Source: Tannerella sp. (lineage in GTDB: Bacteria > Bacteroidota > Bacteroidia > Bacteroidales > Tannerellaceae). Taken from it: a stretch of 22,176 nucleotides of DNA. The notes beneath the pieces were generated by a model. That model did no database searches. It worked only from the letters and a program-made list of their open reading frames with translations, and had not been told where the DNA came from. How positions within the stretch are numbered: the first letter of the stretch is position 1; every line of letters starts with the position of its first letter. The stretch spans positions 1-22,176 of the forward strand of contig JAIRLL010000339.1 of the NCBI GenBank assembly GCA_031259505.1, given 5' to 3'. Positions 1-7,750 of this stretch are shown here, piece after piece. Made by a program: the position numbers and the translations under genes.

Positions 1-1001
1 ATGACGGTTGCTGCGCCCATCGTTTCGCAGGCGTGCATTTTACGGACAAGGTTGTTGGTACTCAACATTCGCTTCATACTCAACGCCAGACTCAAAGTTA
101 CGCTCATTGGCAACCCTTCGGGGACGGCAACAACGATTATCGTTACGGCAATCATCACGGTTTGCAGGAAGAAACTGCCGAAGTCAATCCAGTTGAACAC
201 ATCCATTTCGGCGAAAAACCAGACCATACGACCGGCAATAATCAAAGCGGCGATGGCATAACTTGCTTTGGTAATGAGGTCTGCCAGACCGTCAAGCTGT
301 TTGTTTAGCGGCGTTTCGACGCTGTTGTCTATTTGTGCGCCCTCGTACACCTTGCCGTATTCGGTGGCGTCGCCCACTTTCCGTACCTGCATAATGCCGT
401 GTCCGTCGACAACTGTTGTGCCTTTCATTGCATTGTTTGACGGATATGTGGCATCGTTGTCGAAATCAGCAGGGTTGATTGTTTTCTTGCAGACAGGCTC
501 GCCTGTGAGGGTCGATTCGTTGATTTGCAGCGACACGGCTTCAAGGAGTTCGCCGTCGGCAGGGACGTCCTCGCCTGTTTCGAGAATGACAATATCTCCC
601 ACAACTACTTCTTTTTTAGCAATTTGACAAATAATCCCGTTGCGTATAACTTTTACCGGCGTGTCGTCGTTCACTTTATTCAGTACCTCGAATTTCTTGT
701 TGGCGCTGAGTTCAAATAAAAAGCCGACAACGGTAGCCAGAAGTACGGCAATGAGTATGCCTGCCGGCTCGAAAAAGACGCTTGCCGTTTCACCCGCGCC
801 CCAAAATTCGTAACACGATACACCTGTCGACAACGCCAGCGCTATCAGTAAAATGATGATAATCGGGTCGGTAAATTTTTCGAGAAACGCCTTCCAGAGC
901 GGCTCTTTTTCAGGCGGAGTCAGGATATTTTCACCGTGCTGCCTGCGGCTTTCGATGACCTGTGCATCGGACAAGCCCGTGTAGTGATGTTTATGTTCCA
1001 T
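1..1001 (-). CDS. Calcium-translocating P-type ATPase, PMCA type (N-terminal part, cut by window edge)
   Basis: Pumps calcium (or a related cation) across the cytoplasmic membrane at the cost of ATP. About 333 residues are present, starting MEHKHHYTGLSDAQ at 1001; the rest lies beyond position 1. An N-terminal cation-ATPase domain (about residues 1-50) is followed by a first pair of membrane segments. Next comes the actuator domain, with the loop LTGEPVCKK in place of the canonical TGES. The fourth membrane segment carries the cation-site motif VAVPEGLP (about 109-135 in the window), and the stalk reads LVRKMHACETMGAATV. The phosphorylation motif DKTG should follow just outside the window. 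The gene lies 138 bp downstream of the Ter operon on the same strand and has its own likely promoter box at 1073-1080. The PEGLP signature is typical of calcium pumps, so the family call is firm, but the substrate is not proven. Confidence 0.93.
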   Translation of the reverse strand, partial: MEHKHHYTGLSDAQVIESRRQHGENILTPPEKEPLWKAFLEKFTDPIIIILLIALALSTGVSCYEFWGAGETASVFFEPAGILIAVLLATVVGFLFELSANKKFEVLNKVNDDTPVKVIRNGIICQIAKKEVVVGDIVILETGEDVPADGELLEAVSLQINESTLTGEPVCKKTINPADFDNDATYPSNNAMKGTTVVDGHGIMQVRKVGDATEYGKVYEGAQIDNSVETPLNKQLDGLADLITKASYAIAALIIAGRMVWFFAEMDVFNWIDFGSFFLQTVMIAVTIIVVAVPEGLPMSVTLSLALSMKRMLSTNNLVRKMHACETMGAATV

Positions 1002-1072
1002 TTCTGTTTTGAATTATGTTAATATACTCTATATTCCTGTTTCAAACAATTCGTCATTTCTGTTGAGCGCTG

Positions 1073-1080
1073 CAAAGTAA
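1073..1080 (-). promoter_or_regulatory. Possible -7 promoter box for the calcium ATPase
   Basis: On the minus strand this reads TTACTTTG followed by CA, one mismatch from the Bacteroidota -7 consensus TAnnTTTG. It lies 71 nt upstream of the ATPase start codon. I see no clear -33 TTG at the usual distance. The 138-bp gap 1002-1139 otherwise holds only a weak 5-bp dyad at 1111-1125. Confidence 0.45.
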
Positions 1081-1139
1081 ACAAATAATTCCGGAATACG
1101 CATCATACAGACGATGTAATATCGTGCGCGGGGCAGACT

Positions 1140-1985
1140 TCATTGTGATTGAATGATTTTTTTCAGTTGTATCAAATTGCGGCTGTAAGCTTGAAATTGA
1201 TAATACTCATTTCCTATTGCGTTATAATAAAGCGATTGGATAAAACAGCCGTCTCTTTTCGCGATGAAACTGTCAAATTCGTCCGGCTGGCTGTTCAGTA
1301 TGAACTTGACTGCTCGCGTATTAAAACGGAAGCGCTCGTGATTGACGATGTAATCAATGTCATTGAGGTTTTTCACAAATGCATTGTTCAGTGTATTTTC
1401 AATCTTCGGCGATATCTGCGGATTGGTCAGTTCGGCAAAAAACAGCATGTAGCACGGATTGGACATCCTGTATTCATTCAGCATGTTGATAATGATTCGT
1501 TCGTGCGTGCCGGTTATCTTGATATCGTCCAGCAGGATGAGTGTTCTGTCGCCGAGATACGCCCTGTCGATGTGGAATTTGTCGCCTTTGATTAACCGGA
1601 AACGTTCTGTCGCCGACATTTCTCCATAATCCTCACGGTAAGTCACGGTGCGATAAATTTTTGCTTTCTTCGCGACAGGGAGATGATGTTCAAAAAGATA
1701 ATCGTTCAGTTTATCAACAAAAAAGTTTGTCATGTAGAAAGAGGCCGTGGGTATATGTAAACAGGCGCTGGGCAGAACAACCAGCGGCTGCCCGCTGTAA
1801 TGACGTGAAAAGCAGTCTTTGATAAATCTGTCTGCCAGTTCATACCCGAATTGCTGAGCAATGTTTTCAGCTCCGTACTTGAATTTTGAATAGGCTTCCG
1901 GAGAAAAATCAAACTCGCCGGAGGCATGGATTTGATGCGCTGAAAACCTGATGATATTCCCTTTATAGCTTTGCTCGGATGTCAT
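1140..1985 (-). CDS. Phosphoribosyltransferase of the Ter biosynthetic module
   Basis: A 281-residue type I phosphoribosyltransferase-like protein. The clearest mark is the PRPP-binding loop LILLDDIKITGTHE (about residues 149-162): a hydrophobic strand, two acidic residues and a TGT turn, as in this fold. Ahead of it lies LVVLPSACLHIPTASFYM (about 68-85), a plausible first strand and loop. Enzymes of this class move ribose-5-phosphate from PRPP to a base or similar acceptor; the acceptor here is unknown. The start overlaps the end of the HAD gene by 23 bp, which suggests translational coupling. It is the last gene of the Ter operon. PRTases with HAD enzymes are known in Ter neighbourhoods, where a nucleoside-like product has been proposed from genomic context. 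The remaining enzymes of that module (for example ATP-grasp) are not seen here. No signal peptide or membrane segment is visible. Confidence 0.82.
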   Translation of the reverse strand: MTSEQSYKGNIIRFSAHQIHASGEFDFSPEAYSKFKYGAENIAQQFGYELADRFIKDCFSRHYSGQPLVVLPSACLHIPTASFYMTNFFVDKLNDYLFEHHLPVAKKAKIYRTVTYREDYGEMSATERFRLIKGDKFHIDRAYLGDRTLILLDDIKITGTHERIIINMLNEYRMSNPCYMLFFAELTNPQISPKIENTLNNAFVKNLNDIDYIVNHERFRFNTRAVKFILNSQPDEFDSFIAKRDGCFIQSLYYNAIGNEYYQFQAYSRNLIQLKKIIQSQ

Positions 1986-2637
1986 TTAGCGTATAGTTTG
2001 GATGAGTAATCAATAATGCGTTGAACCCGAAGTCTGCCGCACCGCGGTAGTCGGTTTTCGGATTGTCTCCGATATGCAGGATACTTGACCCGGGCATATT
2101 TGCGCCTTCGTGAATATGCTGAAAAAAACGGGCTGACGGTTTGGAAACGCGTACTTCGTCCGAAAACACAAAGAAAGTAAAGAAGTGATGGATACCTGTT
2201 TTTTTCAGTACTTTGCGCAATGCCTTCCCTTCAATAAATCCGGTATTGCTTCCGATATTCATGCTTTCTACTTCCGACTGTAAACCGGCGAGAATATCGG
2301 GTACATGCTCGTTCAGGAGCCGCGGCGTGTAATCCATCAGCAGTTCGTTTGACTGCTGCATCACCCATTCGGCGTCATCCTCAGTGATGTCGCCGCATTT
2401 GAGATCCATTTTCCGGAGTATGTGCAGATACATGTATTTAGCCGGTATTTTATTGTCCTGCATTTCGTTATATCTGTCGAATATATTGTCTTCTTGCCGG
2501 ATAAGCATTTCAATTTGTTCCACCGTCATGTTTTTCGGCCGAAACCGGTCGGCAATCAGTTCCGCTCTTTTGCGTTTGAAAAGCGGATTTGATTTTATCA
2601 GCGTCAGCCACAGGTCGAAAGAGATGTGTTGTATCAT
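1963..2637 (-). CDS. HAD-superfamily hydrolase of the Ter operon
   Basis: A 224-residue cytoplasmic HAD enzyme. Motif I is MIQHISFDLWLTL: the nucleophile is Asp8, and the usual second Asp is replaced by Trp10. Motif II is the GSNTG stretch, motif III the lysine in SKPSARFF, and motif IV HIGDNPKTDYRGA with its acidic pair. A helical cap lies between motifs I and II (about residues 20-110). Loss of the second Asp, the acid/base of HAD phosphatases, is shared with dehalogenase-like and many uncharacterised HADs, so phosphatase activity should not be assumed. The gene starts directly after the kinase stop (TGA then ATG with no gap) and overlaps the phosphoribosyltransferase. The context suggests it acts on a product or precursor of that enzyme, which is inference. 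Confidence 0.85.
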   Translation of the reverse strand: MIQHISFDLWLTLIKSNPLFKRKRAELIADRFRPKNMTVEQIEMLIRQEDNIFDRYNEMQDNKIPAKYMYLHILRKMDLKCGDITEDDAEWVMQQSNELLMDYTPRLLNEHVPDILAGLQSEVESMNIGSNTGFIEGKALRKVLKKTGIHHFFTFFVFSDEVRVSKPSARFFQHIHEGANMPGSSILHIGDNPKTDYRGAADFGFNALLITHPNYTLNDIRAKL

Positions 2638-4134
2638 TCAGTTTGACACTAATTGTACGATGATTAATCTTCCGCTCTCTTCTCTTGACAGGAGGATTTG
2701 TTTCCCGTCGGTAAGTTCAACGGCCTGATTGATTGGAATTTTCTTGCCTTCCGTTTTGTCTTCCAAATCGTTGAGCCGCTGATTGATAAGCAGCCACTTG
2801 CTGTTATGGAAAACAAAGTAGCCGACGGGTTTTTTCTGCTCGGCAGTCAATTTTTCGTTTGGCGAGATATTTCTGTTTGAATGCCATTGATAGAGGTATT
2901 GATTGTTATACACCATAAGCCGATAACCTTCATCCCTGAAAGTGCCTGCTTTGGGCGAATAATACAAATTCAAAACCGGCAACTGCCCTTTGTATTCCAT
3001 TCCGCAAAAAGGACATTTGGGTTTGGTTTTATTGTCAAACACAAACCATTTGTGCCAGCATTTCGGATTTTGGCATGGCTGCATTAAATCGACGGTTTTC
3101 AAAAGCGCCTGCTCCCATTCGTCTGCTGTTGGGCGTGTGGCGGGATTATGCAGGCCTTCAATAAATGCACGGTCGAATAACTTTTTTAAATAAGGTCCGC
3201 AAACAGAATACGGAATCTTGGCCGGGTCGCCCTGCGGAAGTTGCGAAGGTTGCAGATCTTTTACTTTGACGCGGTTAGCGGTATCGTTCGGGTGTTCCAC
3301 AAACAATGCTTTTGCGCCCATCGACAAGTCTTCATCTTTGGCCGGGTCGGTATCCCATACTTTTCCTCCCCGCAAAGGGTGGCGATAAAGTAAATACATA
3401 TAAATCATTACAGCCAAAGCGTGCCGGTCGGTTGTGATTTTGGGTAATGCCCGTGCGGGGTCGCCCATTTTCAAGGTTTTAGTTGCGATTACTTCGGGAG
3501 CGATAAAATCGGGCGTTCCCAACACGTCGGGCGGATATTTTCCGGGTACAACCAAACCGTCAATGTCAATGATAGACGCTTTGCCGGAAGTGGGGTCAAG
3601 CAATACATTTTTGTAAGATAAATCGGAATGAGCAAGTCCGGCAGCATGCAAACGCCTTACGGCACGGCTGATATTGATACAAATCTGGAAATAACTAAAC
3701 CAGTTGCCCCGTTCCGACGGTGCAAGAAATTTATTCTGATTTTTTGCCGAAGCATACCATTTGCCTTCTTTTTCTTTACCTTTGATTCCAAGAAAATCGT
3801 TGTTGATAGAGCCGGTAGAGAAGAAAAAATGCTTGTGATACGTTGGGCAGACCAAACCAAGTTTGCCGTTATATTCTACAATTTTAGTAGGCCAGCAGTA
3901 CAAATCTTTCCAGTATTCGCCGCCAACCTGATTGAAAATTTTTTCACGGTAAATGCCTGTAATATTTTGCAAACGGTCTTTGGCGTTGAAATCCTGCCTG
4001 TCACGGAAAAACGCGACTACATACGACTTGTCGGGGCTGAAATAGACATCTTTCATTCCGCCTGCACCGATGATAGAATCTACAAATTCCACATCTGTCC
4101 CGTCCGTTGCTTTTATTTTAATCGTATTTGCCAT
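2638..4134 (-). CDS. Atypical Ser/Thr protein kinase with C-terminal zinc ribbon (Ter kinase of the vWA-PP2C-kinase triad)
   Basis: 498 residues. The kinase domain covers about residues 18-345. It has a glycine loop IIGAGGMKDVYF (21-32), a catalytic loop HSDLSYKN (His169, Asp171, Asn176) and a metal-binding segment IIDIDG (188-193) in place of DFG. An activation-segment end LGTPDFIAPEV (205-215) corresponds to the APE region. The strand that normally holds the ATP-anchoring lysine reads YVVAFFRD (39-45) with no lysine, so that role must be met differently. A zinc ribbon follows: Cys354, Cys359, Cys374 and Cys377. The last 115 residues form an unrecognised beta-rich tail (FRDEGYRLMVYNNQYL and onward). 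It lies 4 nt after the PP2C gene and directly before the HAD gene. Kinase, PP2C and vWA genes in one operon match the triad described for Ter systems, so this kinase and the phosphatase probably act on shared targets. Confidence 0.88.
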   Translation of the reverse strand: MANTIKIKATDGTDVEFVDSIIGAGGMKDVYFSPDKSYVVAFFRDRQDFNAKDRLQNITGIYREKIFNQVGGEYWKDLYCWPTKIVEYNGKLGLVCPTYHKHFFFSTGSINNDFLGIKGKEKEGKWYASAKNQNKFLAPSERGNWFSYFQICINISRAVRRLHAAGLAHSDLSYKNVLLDPTSGKASIIDIDGLVVPGKYPPDVLGTPDFIAPEVIATKTLKMGDPARALPKITTDRHALAVMIYMYLLYRHPLRGGKVWDTDPAKDEDLSMGAKALFVEHPNDTANRVKVKDLQPSQLPQGDPAKIPYSVCGPYLKKLFDRAFIEGLHNPATRPTADEWEQALLKTVDLMQPCQNPKCWHKWFVFDNKTKPKCPFCGMEYKGQLPVLNLYYSPKAGTFRDEGYRLMVYNNQYLYQWHSNRNISPNEKLTAEQKKPVGYFVFHNSKWLLINQRLNDLEDKTEGKKIPINQAVELTDGKQILLSREESGRLIIVQLVSN

Positions 4135-4138
4135 AAGT

Positions 4139-5776
4139 TTAAAATAAAATCGCTATTGTTCTGTCATCGTGATTGCCTTTCGACCAGAAGTCCAGCCATT
4201 TTAGCAACTGCTCGGCGGTTTGTTCGTTATCGTCCGAAAAATCAACTTTCGTCCTGTCTTCGTTGTTGCCATTGAGGTCATCCCACAGTGCATGCCATTT
4301 TTCGATGCGGTTGAGGTTGGCGTCGGTTTCAAATTTCGGGTCGGTAACGCCGTCTGACATTAGAATTACCGCCGTAAAATCTTCGACAATTTCAAAGCGT
4401 GTGCGAACACGGTCGCTGAAAATTTCGGGCATTGTAAGGAAGCGGGTTTGACCGGCAAACTCGCCGCCGTCTGCTTCGCCTAAAACCTTCAGTTCCTGCG
4501 GCTCTTTGCGATAAATACCAATTCCGCCATCGCCAACCCAAAATGCACCCACAAACCATCCAAAATCAAACTTCTTGCAGATGGATAGCAGGATAGTTGT
4601 TGCGTAGTCTTTAGGCTTGCGTCCTTTGCTTGCAGCTTCTTCGCACACTTTCCTGTATGCTTCAAAAGCGGCTTTACCGACAATTTGGTGCAAGAACTCG
4701 TAGGCGTCTTTGCGTTCCCCTGTTTTCCTGTCCCAATACAATTTGATTTGGTCTTCAAGCAAATTGCCTATTTCAGTAATTTGAGCATTACAGACTTCTA
4801 CTGCTGTTTGGCAGGCAATTTGCGAACCTTTACGCGAAAAAGGCGCAGAACCCGCACCATCGGCAACCACCATTACGTACCATTCAGTTTTTTTGTCGAA
4901 AGACAGCTTGAAATCGTCATCGCGGGGCTTGCCTTCAATGGCGTGAGAGCGACCACGCTGGCTTGCCGCAACCATATCTTTGCGGGCTGTTTCTTTTTTA
5001 CCCAAACCCAAAATACCTTTTGTTTTTTTTGACTCTACCTTTACAAAATCCTTGTCGCTGTCAGGTTTCGGATATTCAATTTTTGTAGCATCCTGTTCGG
5101 AAGGAATATTTTTACTCCATAAAACTTTCGGGTCAGGATTGACAATGAAAATAACTGTGTGTTCAAGTGGCGTGCGGTCTTCGTAGCCTTTGATTTTGAA
5201 CTTCATTGTTATTTTATGGTCGCCTGCTGCGGTCGGGATGCCTTTGATTTTCTTTTCTTCGGGGAAATACTGCAAACCAATGGCGTCAAGCCCGATAAAT
5301 GCCACTTCTGCGACAAAGGTATTACGAAATTTGTATGCCTCAATATCAAAATCAACGCAGTATTCCTGATTTACTTTTCCGTTTTGAAAGGCAATCTGCA
5401 AATTCTTTATTTCCAACGCCAGGGCATCGTTTTTTGCTTTTTCCCTGTCAGGTTGCACGCCTGTATCAAATCTCTGCATATCTGTTTGCGTTTGTTGTTT
5501 ATCGGTTGTTATTTCGCTCTCTTGCTGCTCGGCAGTTATATTTTCCGGGCCGGCAATTTTGACTTCTTTCTGTTGACTTTCGATCGGATTTTGCTCTGAT
5601 GTGACAGTTTTTTCGATTTTCGGTTCTTCTAACTGTTCAACGACAGCAGTCGGACTTTGTTTTTTCCAAAGTTCAAAAAAAAATGACTTGATTTCCTTTT
5701 CGTTTTTTTCGAGAAAATCTATGATCTGATTTTCGTTTGCAACTATTTCTGCCAAATATTTTTTGATTGTGTCCAT
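4139..5776 (-). CDS. PP2C-type protein phosphatase with N-terminal Ig-like region
   Basis: 545 residues. The C-terminal half (about 270-545) is a PP2C domain. It has a substrate/metal motif GRSHAIEGKPRDDDF (275-289), a metal-binding DGAGS (306-310), VGDGGIGIY (414-422), MSDGVTD (473-479) and a terminal HDDRTIAI (536-543). All the acidic residues expected for the two-metal centre appear present, so it is probably active. The N-terminus (1-120) is charged and rich in Glu, Gln and Thr, and likely disordered. Residues about 125-215 resemble a putative Ig fold (GLQYFPEEKKIKGIPTAAGDHKITMKF). This domain pattern is common in periplasmic proteins, yet no signal peptide is visible. The gene follows the cysteine-cluster vWA gene after 2 nt and precedes the kinase by 4 nt. 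Reversing the kinase's phosphorylation is the natural role, inferred from context. Confidence 0.9.
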   Translation of the reverse strand: MDTIKKYLAEIVANENQIIDFLEKNEKEIKSFFFELWKKQSPTAVVEQLEEPKIEKTVTSEQNPIESQQKEVKIAGPENITAEQQESEITTDKQQTQTDMQRFDTGVQPDREKAKNDALALEIKNLQIAFQNGKVNQEYCVDFDIEAYKFRNTFVAEVAFIGLDAIGLQYFPEEKKIKGIPTAAGDHKITMKFKIKGYEDRTPLEHTVIFIVNPDPKVLWSKNIPSEQDATKIEYPKPDSDKDFVKVESKKTKGILGLGKKETARKDMVAASQRGRSHAIEGKPRDDDFKLSFDKKTEWYVMVVADGAGSAPFSRKGSQIACQTAVEVCNAQITEIGNLLEDQIKLYWDRKTGERKDAYEFLHQIVGKAAFEAYRKVCEEAASKGRKPKDYATTILLSICKKFDFGWFVGAFWVGDGGIGIYRKEPQELKVLGEADGGEFAGQTRFLTMPEIFSDRVRTRFEIVEDFTAVILMSDGVTDPKFETDANLNRIEKWHALWDDLNGNNEDRTKVDFSDDNEQTAEQLLKWLDFWSKGNHDDRTIAILF

Positions 5777-5778
5777 AT

Positions 5779-6837
5779 TTATCCTCTTGTTCTTGCAACG
5801 TCCATATTACTAATACCCAAACTGTATTCAGCAGTTTGACCGCACCAGGGACAAGTTTGTGTAGATTCTTCATTGGAGCAGTGAATACCGCCACACATAC
5901 AAGTACTGAAACCGTATTGATTGCCGCAACACGGACAGGTTGGGAATCCGTGTAATATTTCCGTATTGATTTGGCCAATCGCCTGTCGGCCTTCCGACAA
6001 CTCAAAGTAAGATTTTTCTACAGGAAAAGCGCCTATCAATCTATATGTTATTACTTTGGCATTAGGTATAAATTCGGCAAATTCCGGATAATCGCGAAGC
6101 AATTTTTGGTACTTGATTAAATAATACCGATCAGTCGTTTGGCATCTTGCCAAAATAACCGCAAAATTGTCATCAATTTTCGCCGGTTTTATTTTTTCCA
6201 AATCAATTTTGGCCAATCCTTCCCCTCGAATGGGCGCTAATTGCAAGGTGTCGGAATTGGTTTCACTCACGCTTACACTGTTTGTCTTGATTGAAGCCGT
6301 TATCCATTTGAAGAATTGTTTAAACGATTCGGCATCGGGGACTTTCAATTGCAAAATATTGTTTGAAATTTTAGCGAGTATGCTTAAATCGGCGTTATCG
6401 CCAATGGATACCGCTATTAAATTGACATTTTTTCGGTATTTTTGATTCCACCGCTCAAATGATTTTTCGTATTCATCTGTCGGGTTTCCGTCTGTGAACA
6501 GGAAAATGATCGGCTTCCAGTCGCCTTTTTCTTCCAAAGTTGTCTTTTGAATGGCAGTATCAAGGTCATTCATCAGGAACGACAGAGCATTTCCGAGCGA
6601 AGTGCCGCCTCCCACAGGTATCTTGGGCGGATAGAAATTATACAATTCCGTCAATGGCGACAATTTTTTCGCCTTGCCTGCAAAAGCGATAATGGAAATA
6701 TAAACCGTTTCTAATGAATAGGGGTCGGTGCGCAATTCTTTGACAATGGCTGCCATCCCGTCCTGCACCTGCTCAATGGGTTCGCCTACCATTGATTCGG
6801 AAACATCTATTAAAAAATAAATTGGCAATCGTCTCAT
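5779..6837 (-). CDS. TerY-like vWA protein with C-terminal cysteine cluster
   Basis: 352 residues. An N-terminal von Willebrand factor A domain (1-185) has an intact MIDAS metal site: DVSES at 11-15, Thr79-Ser80 in GGGTSLG, and TDG at 115-117. The sequence MRRLPIYFLIDVSESM matches TerY proteins. After a linker, residues 220-290 form an unrecognised domain. A cysteine-rich end follows with Cys301, 303, 304, 313, 315, 320, 329 and 332, enough for one or two structural zinc sites, resembling the zinc-bearing C-terminal part seen in longer TerY homologues. No signal peptide, so cytoplasmic. It lies immediately upstream of PP2C and kinase, completing the triad. A scaffold that presents phosphoproteins or metals to the kinase/phosphatase pair is the likely role (inference). 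Confidence 0.88.
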   Translation of the reverse strand: MRRLPIYFLIDVSESMVGEPIEQVQDGMAAIVKELRTDPYSLETVYISIIAFAGKAKKLSPLTELYNFYPPKIPVGGGTSLGNALSFLMNDLDTAIQKTTLEEKGDWKPIIFLFTDGNPTDEYEKSFERWNQKYRKNVNLIAVSIGDNADLSILAKISNNILQLKVPDAESFKQFFKWITASIKTNSVSVSETNSDTLQLAPIRGEGLAKIDLEKIKPAKIDDNFAVILARCQTTDRYYLIKYQKLLRDYPEFAEFIPNAKVITYRLIGAFPVEKSYFELSEGRQAIGQINTEILHGFPTCPCCGNQYGFSTCMCGGIHCSNEESTQTCPWCGQTAEYSLGISNMDVARTRG

Positions 6838-6846
6838 ATTGTGTGA

Positions 6847-7101
6847 TTAAATAAGTTTCAAAACTAAAAGCAGGATAATGAGCAAAATAATCTGCGACAT
6901 ATCAACCGCAATGCCGTTGCCTACTTGTAAGGGACTGGCTATTTTGCGCAGCAAATTCAATACCGGATCAAAAATCTTTTCGCAAAAGGTAAAAGTTTTC
7001 AAGTATTGCCCTGTTAATCTCGCCTTATGTGGAGTTAATTTGGAATAGATGAAAAGTAATACGACTGCAACGCTAACCAATATGTAAAGTATATTGTTCA
7101 T
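6847..7101 (-). CDS. Small YggT-like membrane protein
   Basis: 84 residues with two hydrophobic segments: about 3-19 (ILYILVSVAVVLLFIYS) and about 67-84 (DMSQIILLIILLLVLKLI). Between them lies FDPVLNLLRKIASPLQVG, a pattern of amphipathic helix with conserved prolines followed by D-[LMF]-S and a membrane helix, as in the second half of YggT proteins. YggT proteins usually carry two such repeats (about 180-190 residues), so this would be a single-repeat form. It is the only membrane protein in the Ter operon, lying 13 nt after one vWA gene and 9 nt before the next, and may anchor the cytoplasmic complex. The start ATG sits inside a three-unit heptanucleotide repeat (7092-7114 region). The family call is moderate, the reading frame firm. 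Confidence 0.7.
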   Translation of the reverse strand: MNNILYILVSVAVVLLFIYSKLTPHKARLTGQYLKTFTFCEKIFDPVLNLLRKIASPLQVGNGIAVDMSQIILLIILLLVLKLI

Positions 7102-7114
7102 TGTTCATTGTTCG

Positions 7115-7750
7115 TCAAATTATGTTATGCACTTCGGGTGGCGGTGGTGGCAGAATGATTTCATTGGTTGCTCCAACGCTGCGATTTCCAACGCTTACCG
7201 AAGCCGATACCCATTTGAAAAATTGTTTTATAGTAGAACTGTCGGCAGTATCCATATTGATAATATTGTTCGTAAACAGTTTTACATTTTCGGTTCGAGG
7301 ATTTGTACCCACAAGACAGGCAACAATACTGCCGAAATGTTTTTGCTTGATAACAGGAACAGTTTGTTGAAACAGTTGAGTATCCGAAGCCCGTCCGTCG
7401 CACATCACAAACAGTAGCGGCATCCAGTCGCCTTTGCGTTCGGGCGTACTTAAAACCACTTCCGAATCCACTTTCCTGCATACAAAAGCCAACGCCTCGC
7501 CCAAATGCGCTCCTGCCGCTTCGGGTTGTTTAATTGTTGGTATTTGCATATTTTCAAGTTCAATAAGCGGTAAAATTTGTTCCGGTGAGCGGTTAAAAGT
7601 TATCACACTTAAATGTACCGATTCGAGAGCGAAAGGGTCTTGCCGCAACGATGCGACCAATGTTTCCAAACCTACTTTTATTGCTTCTATCGGCTCTCCT
7701 CGCATTGCGCCCGAAGTTTGAATCAAAATATATACCGGTAATCGCCTCAT
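7115..7750 (-). CDS. TerY-like vWA protein with degenerate MIDAS
   Basis: 211 residues, essentially one vWA domain that aligns end to end with the vWA protein at 7941-8579 (shared patterns: RRLPVY, GEPI, LRQDP, ALE, KGDWMPL, IKQFFKWVSASVS). Its metal site is damaged. The first MIDAS motif reads QTSGA (11-15) instead of DxSxS, the Thr of motif 2 is Ala81 (AAGAHLG), and the third reads CDG (117-119) instead of TDG. The fold is otherwise kept and the frame is intact, so it is probably a functional non-metal partner and not a dead gene. It ends in a proline run LPPPPPEV, as does its neighbour. The start overlaps the stop of the 63-aa gene (ATGA at 7747-7750). Confidence 0.87.
   Translation of the reverse strand: MRRLPVYILIQTSGAMRGEPIEAIKVGLETLVASLRQDPFALESVHLSVITFNRSPEQILPLIELENMQIPTIKQPEAAGAHLGEALAFVCRKVDSEVVLSTPERKGDWMPLLFVMCDGRASDTQLFQQTVPVIKQKHFGSIVACLVGTNPRTENVKLFTNNIINMDTADSSTIKQFFKWVSASVSVGNRSVGATNEIILPPPPPEVHNII

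Noticed and set aside
1081..1139. Terminator for the Ter operon after the PRTase gene
   Set aside because: Only a 5-bp AT-rich stem at 1111-1125 with no following U run.
3628..4275. Plus-strand frame of 215 codons opposite the kinase and PP2C genes
   Set aside because: Phe/Cys-rich composition without family motifs; shadow of the kinase.
7115..7750. Pseudogene because of the missing metal-site residues
   Set aside because: The frame is intact, operon spacing is preserved and the rest of the domain is well conserved.
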